DNA of 64,000 bases from DAIDJD01 sp035485275 (GTDB lineage Bacteria; Oederibacteriota; JAJYGY01; DAIDJD01). Both the position numbers and the translations under genes were made by a program. Where the stretch lies: contig DATHOE010000031.1 of the NCBI GenBank assembly GCA_035485275.1, positions 123,162 through 187,161 of the forward strand. The letters run 5' to 3'. Shown here in pieces: positions 33,049 through 41,458 of the stretch; positions within the stretch are counted from its first letter, which is position 1, and the number at the start of each line of letters is the position of its first letter. A model generated the notes under the pieces. The model worked only from the letters and a program-made list of their open reading frames with translations. It searched no databases and was not told where the DNA came from.

Positions 33049-33103
33049 AAAAGCCCCTTGTTTCAACGCCTCCTGCGGAGCGCGAAACAAGGGGCTTTTT
33101 TTT
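33049..33103 (+). terminator. Rho-independent terminator after tRNA-Lys
   Basis: A perfect 16-bp stem (AAAAGCCCCTTGTTTC, 33049-33064; complement 33084-33099) with a 19-nt loop is followed by a T run. It lies 7 bp downstream of the tRNA. Confidence 0.9.
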
Positions 33104-33243
33104 TGGGGCGGCACCTCCGGTATCACCCCCTTGGACGGCACTTTGGACGTTTGAAACGAAACTCGGTCGATGCGGCTGGGACCCCATGGCGATATAATAG
33201 AATCCTTTCTTAAATGTAACTTTTTCCGGAGCGCCGCCGGGCC

Positions 33244-33972
33244 ATGGACATTCCCATTCTCATGTATCACAGCGTGCCGCGAGTGGGGGAAGGCTCTCCT
33301 TCGGAGACGGCCGTGCTTGAGCCGGACTTCCGAGCGCAGGTGGAATATTTGGGCGCCTCAGGCTATGAAGCCGTGTTGCCGCGTGAATTGATGAAGGCCC
33401 TGGACGGTGGACTGCGCCTTCCAGAGCGGCCCGTGGTCTTCACATTTGACGACACCCTCCTGTCGGTTTATAGGCAGGCCTTTCCCATCTTGCGGGCGGC
33501 GGGTTTCCGGGCCGCTGTGTATGCGGTGGCGGACCAGATCGGCGGCCACAACGCCTGGGATGAAGGCAAAGACCTGCCCTATGAGGCCTGCATGGACGAC
33601 ACGGCCTTGTTGCGTTTGCAGGCCGCGGGCTGGGAGATTGGAAGCCACAGCCGGAGCCATTCCGCCCTCACGGAGCTCGAACCCGAGGAACTGCGGGAGG
33701 AGGTGGCGGGGTCCAAGGCGAGTTTGGAGAGACGCTTCGGGAAGATAGACAGCTTTTGTTATCCCTTCGCCACCTACAACCCCCTGGTGCGCCAGGCCGT
33801 GATCGACGCGGCCTACACCAACGCCCTGGCTCTCAGAGGCCCAACCCGCAGCGTCACGGACGACCGCTTTGTCATGAGACGGGTCTTCGTCAAAGGCACG
33901 GAAGGCCTCGACGCCTTCCGTCGGAAAGTGTCCCTTTGGTACCTGGCTTACCGCGGCCTCAGGCGGACCTAG
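33244..33972 (+). CDS. Polysaccharide deacetylase (NodB homology domain)
   Basis: The protein is 242 aa. NodB motifs are visible: the N-terminal ILMYHSV, the catalytic-base/metal motif FTFDDT (about residues 61-66), the zinc-binding HSRSH (motif 2, about 138-142), and the CYPFATYN arginine/tryptophan-groove region. These enzymes deacetylate N-acetylglucosamine polymers such as peptidoglycan or exopolysaccharide. No signal peptide is seen, so action is cytoplasmic or export is unusual. A consensus -10 (TATAAT, 33193-33198) lies upstream and GGAG precedes the ATG. It is transcribed alone. Confidence 0.85.
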   Translation: MDIPILMYHSVPRVGEGSPSETAVLEPDFRAQVEYLGASGYEAVLPRELMKALDGGLRLPERPVVFTFDDTLLSVYRQAFPILRAAGFRAAVYAVADQIGGHNAWDEGKDLPYEACMDDTALLRLQAAGWEIGSHSRSHSALTELEPEELREEVAGSKASLERRFGKIDSFCYPFATYNPLVRQAVIDAAYTNALALRGPTRSVTDDRFVMRRVFVKGTEGLDAFRRKVSLWYLAYRGLRRT

Positions 33973-34011
33973 CGGCCGACGGGCTTTGACGTTCCTGGGA
34001 TCCCGGGGTTT

Positions 34012-34020
34012 TGCTATTAT
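34012..34020 (+). promoter_or_regulatory. Extended -10 promoter candidate for mscL
   Basis: TGCTATTAT (TGn followed by TATTAT) about 88 bp upstream of the mscL ATG, in an otherwise gene-free 135-bp gap. No -35 at the normal distance, which extended -10 promoters do not need. Confidence 0.4.
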
Positions 34021-34107
34021 TTCTGGGTTTTACGGAGTTTTGTCCGGCCGCCTTTTATATGAAGGCTCGCCGTCACGCTTTTCCCACGAACTGAATCAGG
34101 AGGGCTT

Positions 34108-34545
34108 ATGTCTTTTGTCAAAGAATTCAAGAATTTCATTTTGCGCGGCAACGTCGTGGACATGGCGGTCGGCGTCATCATTGGTGCCGCCTTCGGCAAG
34201 ATCGTCACCAGTTTGGTCAACGACGTGTTGATGCCGCCCATAGGCAAGCTCATCGGCGACGTCGATTTCACGAACCTGTTCCTGGTCCTCAACGGCCAGA
34301 CTTACGCCAGCCTCGACGCCGCTGTGAAGGCGGGCGCGCCGGTGATCAAATACGGGGTCTTCCTGAACAATATTTTCGATTTCCTGATCGTCGCCGCCGT
34401 GATCTTCTTCGTGGTGAACCGCATCAGCGCCATGATCCCAGTGGCGGACGCCGAGGCCGCGCCCCCGACCAAGGAATGCGGCCAATGCGCGGAAATCGTC
34501 CTGGCCAGGGCCCACAAATGCAAATTTTGCGGATCGGACTGCTGA
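34108..34545 (+). CDS. mscL: Large-conductance mechanosensitive channel with C-terminal zinc-ribbon-like tail
   Basis: The 145-aa protein begins with the conserved MscL amphipathic helix and TM1 (FVKEFKNFILRGNVVDMAVGVIIGAAFGKIVTSLVNDVLMP). A periplasmic loop follows, then TM2 (GVFLNNIFDFLIVAAVIFFVV) and the short cytoplasmic helix. MscL opens under membrane tension and releases solutes on osmotic downshock. Instead of the usual charged C-terminal bundle, this one ends with CGQC...CKFC and a final Cys, a zinc-ribbon-like extension seen in some MscL relatives. Strong CAGGAGGG ribosome site. Confidence 0.95.
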   Translation: MSFVKEFKNFILRGNVVDMAVGVIIGAAFGKIVTSLVNDVLMPPIGKLIGDVDFTNLFLVLNGQTYASLDAAVKAGAPVIKYGVFLNNIFDFLIVAAVIFFVVNRISAMIPVADAEAAPPTKECGQCAEIVLARAHKCKFCGSDC

Positions 34546-34558
34546 ACCGGACCGGGCT

Positions 34559-35626
34559 TCAGGGCCAGGCGACCGGGAGCGCGAGGGGCTTGAAGCGGGA
34601 GCCGCTTCCGGCGTAGGCCGGCGCGGCGGGGCGGCCCTTGAGCAGGGCGCCCAGGGCGCGCACATGGCGGCTTTCCCAGGCGAAGCCGCGGGCGAAACGC
34701 GCCGCTTCGGCCAGTTTTAACCGGGCCGTCGCCGGACGCCCCTGCAGCGCGTCCAGTTCCGCGAAACCCAGGGCCGCGTACGCCAGGCCCCGGCGGTCGC
34801 CCGTGGCGGTGAAGAGCTTGGCCGCCCGTTTGAAGGCCGTCTCAGCCGCGGAAAGGCGGCCTTGGGCCTTGTAAGTGGTGGCCAGGGACCACAGCGTGTA
34901 GGCGAAACTGACCCGGTCGCCGATGCGGGCGTAGACCGTCTCAGCTTTGCGGAAGAAGGCCAGGGCGGCGGCCAGGTCGCCGCGCATCCGCGCCGCGTTG
35001 CCCAGCCCGCAGTAGCTGTAGGCCGTGCCGAACACATCGCGCCTGCGGAGCATGGAAGCGTTGGCCGCCCGGTAGTGCGCCAGGCTCAGGTCCGCCCGGC
35101 CGAGCATGCGTTGCACGCCGCCCAGGGCGCAGCGCACATAGGCGAGCCCTTCCGCTTGCCCGAGCTTTTGGTAGATTTTTCCGGCCTTCTCCAAACAGGC
35201 CAGGGCCTTGGGCAGGTCCCCGGCGATGCGCCAGGCGCCGCCCAGGGCCCACAGGCAGAATGCCTGGCCTTGGCTGTCCTTCAGATCCCGGTAAGCCTTC
35301 AAGGCTGAGTTCAGGCCGCGCAATGCCTTCCGCGGTTCGCCCGCGCCCCTCCAAGCCAGCGCCTGTCCGCAGGCCAGGTCGGTCCTCAAAGCGCGGTCCT
35401 TGCGTGGGGCCGCCGCCAGGGCCCGGCCGTAGTCCTTGAGGCTGGCTGGGAAGTCCCCCAAAAGACGGGCGCAATCCGCGGCACCGGCCCAAGCCTGGGC
35501 CTTCGTGGGGGCGTCCTGCGCGCGCGCAGCCGCCTGCCCAAAGAGGCGGCGCGCCTCCTTGAAGCGCGATTTTCCGCGTTCTTTTTCCGCCATGATCAAA
35601 AGTGGTCCCGCGATGTCTCTTGGCAT
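34559..35626 (-). CDS. TPR-repeat protein
   Basis: This 355-aa protein is made almost wholly of tetratricopeptide-like helix pairs of about 40 residues (ALACLEKAGKIYQKLGQAEGLAYVRCALGGVQRMLG, ALAFFRKAETVYARIGDRVSFAYTLWSLATTYKAQG). Spacing is regular with Gly/Ala small residues, resembling the MalT/Rap-type TPR sets. There is no signal peptide or catalytic domain, so it is probably a cytoplasmic scaffold. The start may instead be the Met 12 codons later (MAEKERGK). It converges on mscL with 13 bp between stops, leaving no room for separate terminators. Confidence 0.7.
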   Translation of the reverse strand: MPRDIAGPLLIMAEKERGKSRFKEARRLFGQAAARAQDAPTKAQAWAGAADCARLLGDFPASLKDYGRALAAAPRKDRALRTDLACGQALAWRGAGEPRKALRGLNSALKAYRDLKDSQGQAFCLWALGGAWRIAGDLPKALACLEKAGKIYQKLGQAEGLAYVRCALGGVQRMLGRADLSLAHYRAANASMLRRRDVFGTAYSYCGLGNAARMRGDLAAALAFFRKAETVYARIGDRVSFAYTLWSLATTYKAQGRLSAAETAFKRAAKLFTATGDRRGLAYAALGFAELDALQGRPATARLKLAEAARFARGFAWESRHVRALGALLKGRPAAPAYAGSGSRFKPLALPVAWP

Positions 35627-35737
35627 GGCCGCATTCTAGCAGGCGTTTGGACGTCTAGGGCGGCAAAATCGTCCGACATAGCTTAAAATTGGCAATGCAT
35701 TTGGAAGTGAACCGCCATCTTTTAAATAAGGCACCTA

Positions 35738-36121
35738 ATGCGCCCCATAGCCGTTAGCCTCCAACAGGGCCCCATGCTCGCCGCCCGGGCCTGGGCCACC
35801 GAGAACACCTTTGAACGGGTTCAGGGCTGGCTCAAAAGGGAGTCCGTCGAAGCCGGCGAAGGCCTTTTGATCTGCCCTTGCGCCTCCATCCACACCCTGG
35901 GCCTGCGTTTCGCCATCGACGCGGTGTTCCTGGACCGAAAAGGTCGGGTTTTGAAGGTGGTCCATCGGGCGGAGCCTTCACGCCTGGTGTGGGGCCCCTG
36001 GCGCGGAACCCTGCTGCCCTTCAGCGTGCAAGTCTTGGAGCTTCCGGCGGGCTCAGCGGAGGCCGCGGGTTTGAGCTCCGGCCGGCAGCTGGTTTTTGAA
36101 GCCCGTTCAGAGGCCTTGTGA
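35738..36121 (+). CDS. DUF192 family protein
   Basis: This 127-aa protein has the DUF192 core CASIHTLGLRFAIDAVFLDRKGRVLKVVH at about residues 47-76, followed by a second half with the usual small beta-barrel strands. Members are small, often exported or lipid-linked proteins of unknown role; this one has no signal peptide. The stop overlaps the GTG start of the next gene (GTGA), implying coupling with a secreted DUF5010-like protein. Confidence 0.8.
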   Translation: MRPIAVSLQQGPMLAARAWATENTFERVQGWLKRESVEAGEGLLICPCASIHTLGLRFAIDAVFLDRKGRVLKVVHRAEPSRLVWGPWRGTLLPFSVQVLELPAGSAEAAGLSSGRQLVFEARSEAL

Positions 36122-37479
36122 AAAAAAGGTCCCCCTCCGCGGGCCTTGCGGCTTTCGCCCTGGCGCTGGCCTTCATCGCGGCCTTGCTCCCGGCCGCCGA
36201 CGCAAACTTCGTCCTCAAGGCCGATTGGAAAGGCCCCTGCAGGGCCCGCCCCATCGTGGACGTGAATCTCGGAAATACGACGGCCAGCTTCATCAAGGCC
36301 TGTTATTGCCAGATCCAGGGGCGGCGGCCGACGGATTCGGAGCTCCACGCCTGGTTCGCACGCCTGAAGGCTGAACCGAACTGGCGGCGCGTGGATGTCG
36401 TCAGGACCATCGCGCGAAGACTGGGCAAGTCGGTGGCCCTTTCCTACTCCGATCCCTGGGCGAACAACCCCGATCTGCCGCCGGCGGGCCCCAAGTCGAA
36501 CAATCGGGATATCGGCGCCAACATCGTGTCCTTTTTCAACTGCCCCCGGGGCGTCAACTGCGGCATGGATTGGGCCGACAACCACGTGGAGGGCATGGAC
36601 GCGGCGTCCGCGGCCTTGGCGTTCAAAGGCGTCCCGGGTTTCTACTGCGCCGACAATCCTGGTTTTTGGCTCCATGAGTTGAGGGATGCCCGGGCCGCGG
36701 GCCTTGATTTCCTGGTGGTGGACGTCTACGGCCCGGATATCAGGGCCGGCCGGATAAGGACCTTGGTCAGGGCGCTGGCCGAGTCGCCCGCTGGTGTCAA
36801 GATCGCGCTGTCCGACGACACCTGGACCTGGGGCCAGCCCTGGTTCGGACCCTATTGGCGCGACAAGCCCAGCTTTGACGAACCGGAGCGCAGCGCGGCC
36901 AAGCTCTACGCGTCCAAATGGAAGCCGTTTTTCATGGAAGTCCCGCGCCGGGATTGGTACCTGGTGCAAGGCCGTCCCCTGATTTTTTTCTACAATGCCG
37001 GAACCTTGCAGCCGAGGAATCGCTCCTCGGAAACCCTGGAAAAAATGAAGGAACGGTTCAAGGCTGATTTCGGGGTGGAGCCCTATTTGGTCGTGGACCA
37101 GCCCTATTTCGAGGATCCCAGGCTCCGGACGGTGGCCGACGGACGTTATATCTGGGATCCCCTCGATCACGGGGACAGCCCGGACCACATCAGTTGGAGC
37201 CGTTGGGGGACGAAGACCATCGCCCATGCCATGGTCCGCTGGGATTCCGTGGGCCGCGACAAGCCTGGACAGGTCGCCGGTGCAGGAGACCGGCTCCTCA
37301 AGGGGCCGGAAACGCTGGCAAGGGTGTTGGACGAAACCCGCGGCGCCGATATCCTGGTTTTGGCGACCTGGAACGACCTGGGCGAAGGGACCGGCGTCAA
37401 CCGTGCCTACGACTATTGGTACAGGGGACGCTGGCTGCCGCCCGACGTTTTCATCGAAATGCTTAGGCGGGCCCACTAA
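36118..37479 (+). CDS. Secreted DUF5010-like (glycosidase-fold) protein
   Basis: The 453-aa protein starts at a GTG overlapping the upstream stop and has a signal peptide (residues 1-29, LLPAADA). A short helical segment precedes a TIM-barrel-like domain with alternating strands such as GLDFLVVDVYGPD, VKIALSDDTWTW, LIFFYNAGTL, PYLVVDQPYFEDP and ILVLATWNDLGEGTGVN, resembling DUF5010/GH99-type glycoside hydrolases. Acidic residues at strand ends (DVYGPD, SDDTW, WNDLGEG) could be catalytic. The substrate is probably a polysaccharide, but no activity can be assigned. Confidence 0.6.
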   Translation: MKKRSPSAGLAAFALALAFIAALLPAADANFVLKADWKGPCRARPIVDVNLGNTTASFIKACYCQIQGRRPTDSELHAWFARLKAEPNWRRVDVVRTIARRLGKSVALSYSDPWANNPDLPPAGPKSNNRDIGANIVSFFNCPRGVNCGMDWADNHVEGMDAASAALAFKGVPGFYCADNPGFWLHELRDARAAGLDFLVVDVYGPDIRAGRIRTLVRALAESPAGVKIALSDDTWTWGQPWFGPYWRDKPSFDEPERSAAKLYASKWKPFFMEVPRRDWYLVQGRPLIFFYNAGTLQPRNRSSETLEKMKERFKADFGVEPYLVVDQPYFEDPRLRTVADGRYIWDPLDHGDSPDHISWSRWGTKTIAHAMVRWDSVGRDKPGQVAGAGDRLLKGPETLARVLDETRGADILVLATWNDLGEGTGVNRAYDYWYRGRWLPPDVFIEMLRRAH

Positions 37480-37506
37480 ACTTGCCGTCTTTTTCCTGCT
37501 ATTCTT

Positions 37507-38001
37507 ATGGCTATGCCTGACAAGGATCCGGCCGCGCCCCTGGAGCTCGTCGCCAGCAACCGCGCGGCCTTTCACGACTATTTCATCCTCGAAACCCATG
37601 AGGCCGGCCTGGCGCTCAAGGGCACCGAGGTCAAGAGCCTGCGCGCCAAGCACTGCAGGCTGAAGGACGCCCATGCGCGGGTGGACCGCCTGGGCAACAT
37701 GGAGCTGCTGAATTTCCATATCAACCCCTACGAGTACGGCAACCGCTACAACACCGACCCGACCCGCAGCCGGCGCCTGCTCATGCACAAGCACCAGATC
37801 GCCAAGCTGGCCATGGCCATCGCCACCAAAGGGGTGACCTTGGTGCCCTTGAGGGTCTACTTCAAGCGCGGCCGCGCCAAGGTGGAGCTTGGCCTGGCAA
37901 AGGGCAAGCAGGCCCATGACAAGCGGGACACCCTGAAGGCCAAGGAGGCGGACCGCGACATCCGGCGGGAGATGGGCCGCAACCTCAAAGGGCGTCTCTA
38001 G
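37507..38001 (+). CDS. smpB: SsrA-binding protein SmpB
   Basis: This 164-aa protein has the SmpB beta-barrel (NRAAFHDYFILETHEAGLALKGTEVKSLR, about residues 18-46) and the conserved NFHINPYEYGNRYNTDPTRSRRLLMHKHQI segment, with the basic C-terminal tail (KRDTLKAKEADRDIRREMGRNLK) that reads the empty mRNA channel. It partners with tmRNA to rescue stalled ribosomes. The tmRNA gene is not in the window. Start is ATG 37507 or 37513. Confidence 0.97.
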   Translation: MAMPDKDPAAPLELVASNRAAFHDYFILETHEAGLALKGTEVKSLRAKHCRLKDAHARVDRLGNMELLNFHINPYEYGNRYNTDPTRSRRLLMHKHQIAKLAMAIATKGVTLVPLRVYFKRGRAKVELGLAKGKQAHDKRDTLKAKEADRDIRREMGRNLKGRL

Positions 38002-38004
38002 GTC

Positions 38005-38991
38005 ATGCACGCGGCGCTTTGGATCCTGGCCTTTTTGGTGGTGCTGTGGGCTGCGGGGCCCCGACCGCGGCGCCTCAGGCTCGGGGGCCGGCTTCCTGAA
38101 TTGCCCAAGGACGCGGCCGCGGCCGCGTCCTGGCTGGACGCAAAGGAGGCGGCCCGGCCGGTGCGGCCGGACAACCAAGCCCGTGTCGTCTGGGCGGGGG
38201 AGCCGGGTCGGGCCACCGACTGGTGCTTCGTCTATCTCCACGGTTTCTCCGCGTCCTGGCGGGAGGGAAGCCCCGTCCACCTGAATTCTGCGCGGCGCTA
38301 CGGCGCCAACCTCCTGCTGCCGCGCCTGTCCGGACACGGGCTGGTGGTGGAGGATCCCCTCATCGACCTGGATGCGCGCGCCCTGTGGGAGGATTCCAAG
38401 GAGGCTTTGGCGCTGGCCCATGCGCTGGGCAAGCGGGTGCTCCTCATGGCCACCAGTTCGGGCGCGCCGCTGGCCCTGCACCTGGCGGCCCTGTTCCCGG
38501 AACAGGTGGACGCCCTGGTGTTCTATTCGGCCAATATCCGCATACGCCAGCCGGGCTCCCGGCTCATGACCTGGCCCTGGGGCCTCTATGTGGCCCGCCT
38601 GGTCAAGGGCGGGAAATACAATTCCTGGAGCGAGGGGGAAGAAGCCTCCCGCTATTGGTACGGGCGCCAGCGGCTCGAAGGCGCGGTGCAGCTGCAAGCC
38701 CTGCTGGACGCCACCACCAAAGCCCGCGACCTGGCCCGGGTGACCCAGCCCTTGTACGCCGGAGTCTATTACCGGGACGAGAAACACCGTGACCCCACCA
38801 TCGAGGTGGATGGAGTACGCTGGATGATCCACACCGTGGGCACTCCCGCGGTGCACAAACGCCTGCAGGAATTCCCGGACGCCACCAACCACGTCATCGC
38901 CTGCGACCTGATGAACTGCGATTGGCGGGCGGTTCAGGCCGGCACCTGGGCTTTCCTGGAGGAAGTGGTGGGCCTCAAGGCCCTGCCGTAA
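38005..38991 (+). CDS. Alpha/beta hydrolase with N-terminal membrane anchor
   Basis: This 328-aa protein has an uncleaved N-terminal hydrophobic helix (LWILAFLVVLWAAG), then a hydrolase core: oxyanion strand FVYLHGFSAS at about 72-81, the nucleophile elbow ATSSGAPLA (Ser in a TSSG variant of GxSxG), and a late His (TNHVIACD). It is closest in style to carboxylesterase/monoacylglycerol-lipase-like enzymes. The start is 3 bp after smpB, so the two are co-transcribed. Substrate unknown. Confidence 0.75.
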   Translation: MHAALWILAFLVVLWAAGPRPRRLRLGGRLPELPKDAAAAASWLDAKEAARPVRPDNQARVVWAGEPGRATDWCFVYLHGFSASWREGSPVHLNSARRYGANLLLPRLSGHGLVVEDPLIDLDARALWEDSKEALALAHALGKRVLLMATSSGAPLALHLAALFPEQVDALVFYSANIRIRQPGSRLMTWPWGLYVARLVKGGKYNSWSEGEEASRYWYGRQRLEGAVQLQALLDATTKARDLARVTQPLYAGVYYRDEKHRDPTIEVDGVRWMIHTVGTPAVHKRLQEFPDATNHVIACDLMNCDWRAVQAGTWAFLEEVVGLKALP

Positions 38992-39028
38992 AGAACCGAC
39001 CGAAAATCCTCCCCTTTTCGGAGCCACC

Positions 39029-39421
39029 ATGAAATTCCTGGCGAAATTGCAAGACCTGGCCTACACCCTCCTGCGCGTCTTCGGCGGCTTCATGTTCGCC
39101 TGCCACGGCGCCCAGAAACTGTTCGGGGTCTTCGGCTGGCCCATGGCCGCGCCCCATCCCGGTGAGCTGCTCTGGTTCGCGGGGCTCATCGAGCTGGTTC
39201 TGGGCCTGGCCATCGCCTTGGGCATCCAAACCCGCTTCGCGGCCTTCATCTGCAGCGGCGAGATGGCCGTCGCGTATTACATCGGCCACTGGCACGGGGA
39301 TTTCGGCCAGAACTTTTTCCCCCTCGTGAACCACGGCGAGCTCGCGGTCCTCTACTGCTTCGTGTTCCTGTTCATCGCCACCGAGGGGCCCGGTTTGTGG
39401 GCCTTGGACAGGAAGAACTGA
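39029..39421 (+). CDS. DoxX family membrane protein
   Basis: This 130-aa protein has four hydrophobic helices and the family signature GFMFACHGAQKLFG at about residues 20-33 plus GLIELVLGLAIALGIQTRFAAFI. DoxX-type proteins are small quinone-linked or thiosulfate/oxidative-stress membrane proteins of mostly unknown role. The stop overlaps the next ATG by one base (TGATG), implying coupling with the formyltransferase. Confidence 0.88.
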   Translation: MKFLAKLQDLAYTLLRVFGGFMFACHGAQKLFGVFGWPMAAPHPGELLWFAGLIELVLGLAIALGIQTRFAAFICSGEMAVAYYIGHWHGDFGQNFFPLVNHGELAVLYCFVFLFIATEGPGLWALDRKN

Positions 39422-40266
39422 TGCGCTTCGCCATCGCCGCCGGCGACAAGTTCGACGGCGTTTTCACCGCGTTCCTGACGGCTGGCTGGCAGCCGCTGAA
39501 GCTGTTCACCTACTCCATGGACGGTCGCTTCCAGGGCCGGGCGGTATCCGCCGAGGCGGAGAAGCTGCGCATTCCGGTGCAGTCCTCGCGCCTCATGGAC
39601 GCCGACCTGGCGGACCTGGCCGGCCGCGGTTGCGAGGCGCTGGTGGTCGCGAACTACCGATGGCGCATCGGCGACTGGCGCCCGCACCTGCGTTACGCCG
39701 TCAATTTCCACCCCTCTCCGCTGCCCGAGGGGCGCGGCCCCTGGCCCCTCGTGCGCGCCATCCAGGAGGGGCGCAGGGCCTGGGGCGTGAGCTGCCACAA
39801 GCTCTCCCCCGGCTTCGACGAGGGCGACTTATTGGCCCAATACGGCTTTCCGATGGACGCCGAGGAAAGCCACGAAAGCCTGGATCTGCGCTGCCAATTG
39901 GGGCTGCGCGGCCTGGCTGCCCGGGTGGCCAAGGACCTTCCGGCCCTGTGGGAGCGCTCCGTGCCCCAGGACCCGGCGAAAGCCAGTTATTGGAACCGCG
40001 CCAGCCCCGCGGAGCGTTTCCTGGACCTCAAAGGCGGCGTGGAGGAGGCCAGGCGCCACTTGCGCGCTTACGGCCTCCTGGAATGCACCATCCAGGCGCC
40101 CGGCGCCGTGCTGTACGTGCGCCGCGCGGTGGCCTGGAGGGAGTCGCACGCCTTCGTCCCCGCCTCCTTGGTCCATCGCAACGACCGGACCCTGGTCTTC
40201 GCGCTGAAGGACGGCTATGTCGGCCTGCTGGAATGGAGTTTGACCCCCCCGGAAGCGCGGATATAA
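39421..40266 (+). CDS. Formyltransferase family protein (Fmt/ArnA-like)
   Basis: The 281-aa protein has the catalytic core of N10-formyl-THF-dependent formyltransferases: VNFHPSPLPEGRGPWPL with the Asn/His pair (about residues 98-100), and the later Asp in SPGFDEGDLL. The C-terminal about 85 residues look like the Fmt-C/ArnA accessory fold (TIQAPGAVLYVRRAVAW). It is shorter and more divergent than true methionyl-tRNA formyltransferase, so it probably formylates another amine such as a sugar. ATG 39421 was chosen because it abuts the DoxX stop. Confidence 0.8.
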   Translation: MRFAIAAGDKFDGVFTAFLTAGWQPLKLFTYSMDGRFQGRAVSAEAEKLRIPVQSSRLMDADLADLAGRGCEALVVANYRWRIGDWRPHLRYAVNFHPSPLPEGRGPWPLVRAIQEGRRAWGVSCHKLSPGFDEGDLLAQYGFPMDAEESHESLDLRCQLGLRGLAARVAKDLPALWERSVPQDPAKASYWNRASPAERFLDLKGGVEEARRHLRAYGLLECTIQAPGAVLYVRRAVAWRESHAFVPASLVHRNDRTLVFALKDGYVGLLEWSLTPPEARI

Positions 40267-40278
40267 TGGATGTATCCA
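40240..40278 (+). promoter_or_regulatory. marR promoter with overlapping palindromic operator
   Basis: TTGACC (40240-40245), 16-bp spacer, perfect TATAAT (40262-40267). A palindrome TGGAT-GT-ATCCA (40267-40278) begins at the last base of the -10, over the expected transcription start and 14 bp before the ATG of the MarR gene. This is the expected arrangement for an autorepressor site. Confidence 0.75.
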
Positions 40279-40292
40279 CTATTGAGTGAGCC

Positions 40293-40733
40293 ATGATCGA
40301 GATACTCCAGAGCATTGGCCGGGTCCGGCGCGCCGTGAACCTGCTGGCGGTCAAGCAGCTCAAACCCCTGGGGCTGGGGTCCAAGCAGGCCTCCGCGCTG
40401 CGTTTCCTGTCCTCCCATCGCCTCTGTTCCCGCGCGGACCTGGCCCGCCACACCATCACGGACCCGGCCGCCACAGGGCGCATCCTGGACACCCTCATCC
40501 GCCGCGGGCTCATCGTCCAGAAGGCCCACCCCACGGACCGCAGGCGCTGGATGTTGGCCCTGACCCCGGAGGGGCGGCGCCTGGCCGGGAAGATCGCGGC
40601 AGTCTTCGAAGGCATCGCCGAGACGCTGGCGAGGCGCCTGGATCCCCAGGAGCGCCGCGCATTGGTCCTGACCCTGGACAAGATCTCGGATTCCCTGGCG
40701 CCCAAGGCCAAAAAAACCAAGGAGCTTTCATGA
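40293..40733 (+). CDS. MarR-family transcriptional regulator
   Basis: The 146-aa protein has the MarR winged helix: RADLARHTITDPAATGRILDTLIRRGLIVQKAHPTDRRRWMLALTPEGRRL at about residues 47-98, including the wing motif DRR. MarR dimers usually repress their own operon until a small phenolic or oxidant ligand binds. The palindrome and promoter just upstream fit autoregulation. The stop overlaps the ATG of the next gene by 4 bp (ATGA), so the isochorismatase-like hydrolase is the likely co-regulated target. Confidence 0.92.
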   Translation: MIEILQSIGRVRRAVNLLAVKQLKPLGLGSKQASALRFLSSHRLCSRADLARHTITDPAATGRILDTLIRRGLIVQKAHPTDRRRWMLALTPEGRRLAGKIAAVFEGIAETLARRLDPQERRALVLTLDKISDSLAPKAKKTKELS

Positions 40734-41314
40734 GCGTCGCCCTCGACAGGGGGAAATCCGCCCTGCTGGTCATGGATTACCAGAGCGCGATCGTCGACAT
40801 GGTCGCCGGCTCGAGCCCCGAACTCCTCCCCAAGGCGGCCCGGGCGCTGGCCGCCGCGCGCAAGGCGGGCCTGAAGGTCATCTATGTGGTCATCGGCTTC
40901 AGGCCAGGCTTTCCCGAAATCGGGCCGGGCAACAAGAGTTTCCAGGCCCTGCGCGGAAGCGGGCGCTTCGCCCCCGGCGGCCCGGGCACGGAGGTCCATC
41001 CCTCCATCGCACCCGAGTCGGGCGACTTCACCGCCACCAAGCGCCGCGTGAGCGCCTTTGCCGGGTCGGACCTGGAGATGCTGCTGAGGGCCCAGGGCAT
41101 CGATACGCTGGTGCTGGCCGGCATCTCCACCAGCGGCGTGGTGCTGTCCACCCTGAGGCAGGCCGCGGACATGGATTTCCGTCTGGCGGTTCTGAGGGAC
41201 GCCTGCGCGGATCCGGACCTCCAGGTGCACGCCTGCCTGATGGACAAGGTTTTTCCGAGGCAGGCCGAAGTCCTGGACGTCGAAGCTTTCGTCGCCGAAC
41301 TGGAGAAAGCTTAG
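40730..41314 (+). CDS. Isochorismatase-fold hydrolase lacking the catalytic cysteine
   Basis: The 194-aa protein has the fold markers ALLVMDYQ (catalytic Asp region, about residues 11-18), TKRRVSAFAGSDL (Lys region) and VLAGISTSGVVLSTLRQAADMDF. In cysteine hydrolases (nicotinamidase, biuret or N-carbamoyl hydrolases) the position after the TS/TD pair is Cys; here it is Gly (TSGVV), as in true isochorismatases. It may hydrolyse a vinyl ether or be non-catalytic. Coupled to the MarR gene by ATGA, so its substrate or product is probably the MarR ligand. Confidence 0.85.
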   Translation: MSVALDRGKSALLVMDYQSAIVDMVAGSSPELLPKAARALAAARKAGLKVIYVVIGFRPGFPEIGPGNKSFQALRGSGRFAPGGPGTEVHPSIAPESGDFTATKRRVSAFAGSDLEMLLRAQGIDTLVLAGISTSGVVLSTLRQAADMDFRLAVLRDACADPDLQVHACLMDKVFPRQAEVLDVEAFVAELEKA

Positions 41315-41458
41315 GACGCTTAGGCGCCACAAAGTTACGATTCCGGAACGTTTCGCGGACCGGCGCGCATTGTGGAATGCCGCACGCGCCGCCCGTGGTA
41401 TCATCCTGTTTTGGTCCGACTATCGCCGCCAAGGAGCGGCATCCGGCAGGGGTGGCTC

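Noticed and set aside
35821..39030. Very long minus-strand open frame (about 1,070 codons) covering several genes
   Set aside because: It is antisense to DUF192, DUF5010-like, smpB, hydrolase and others, which have clear family motifs. Long antisense frames are expected in GC-rich DNA.
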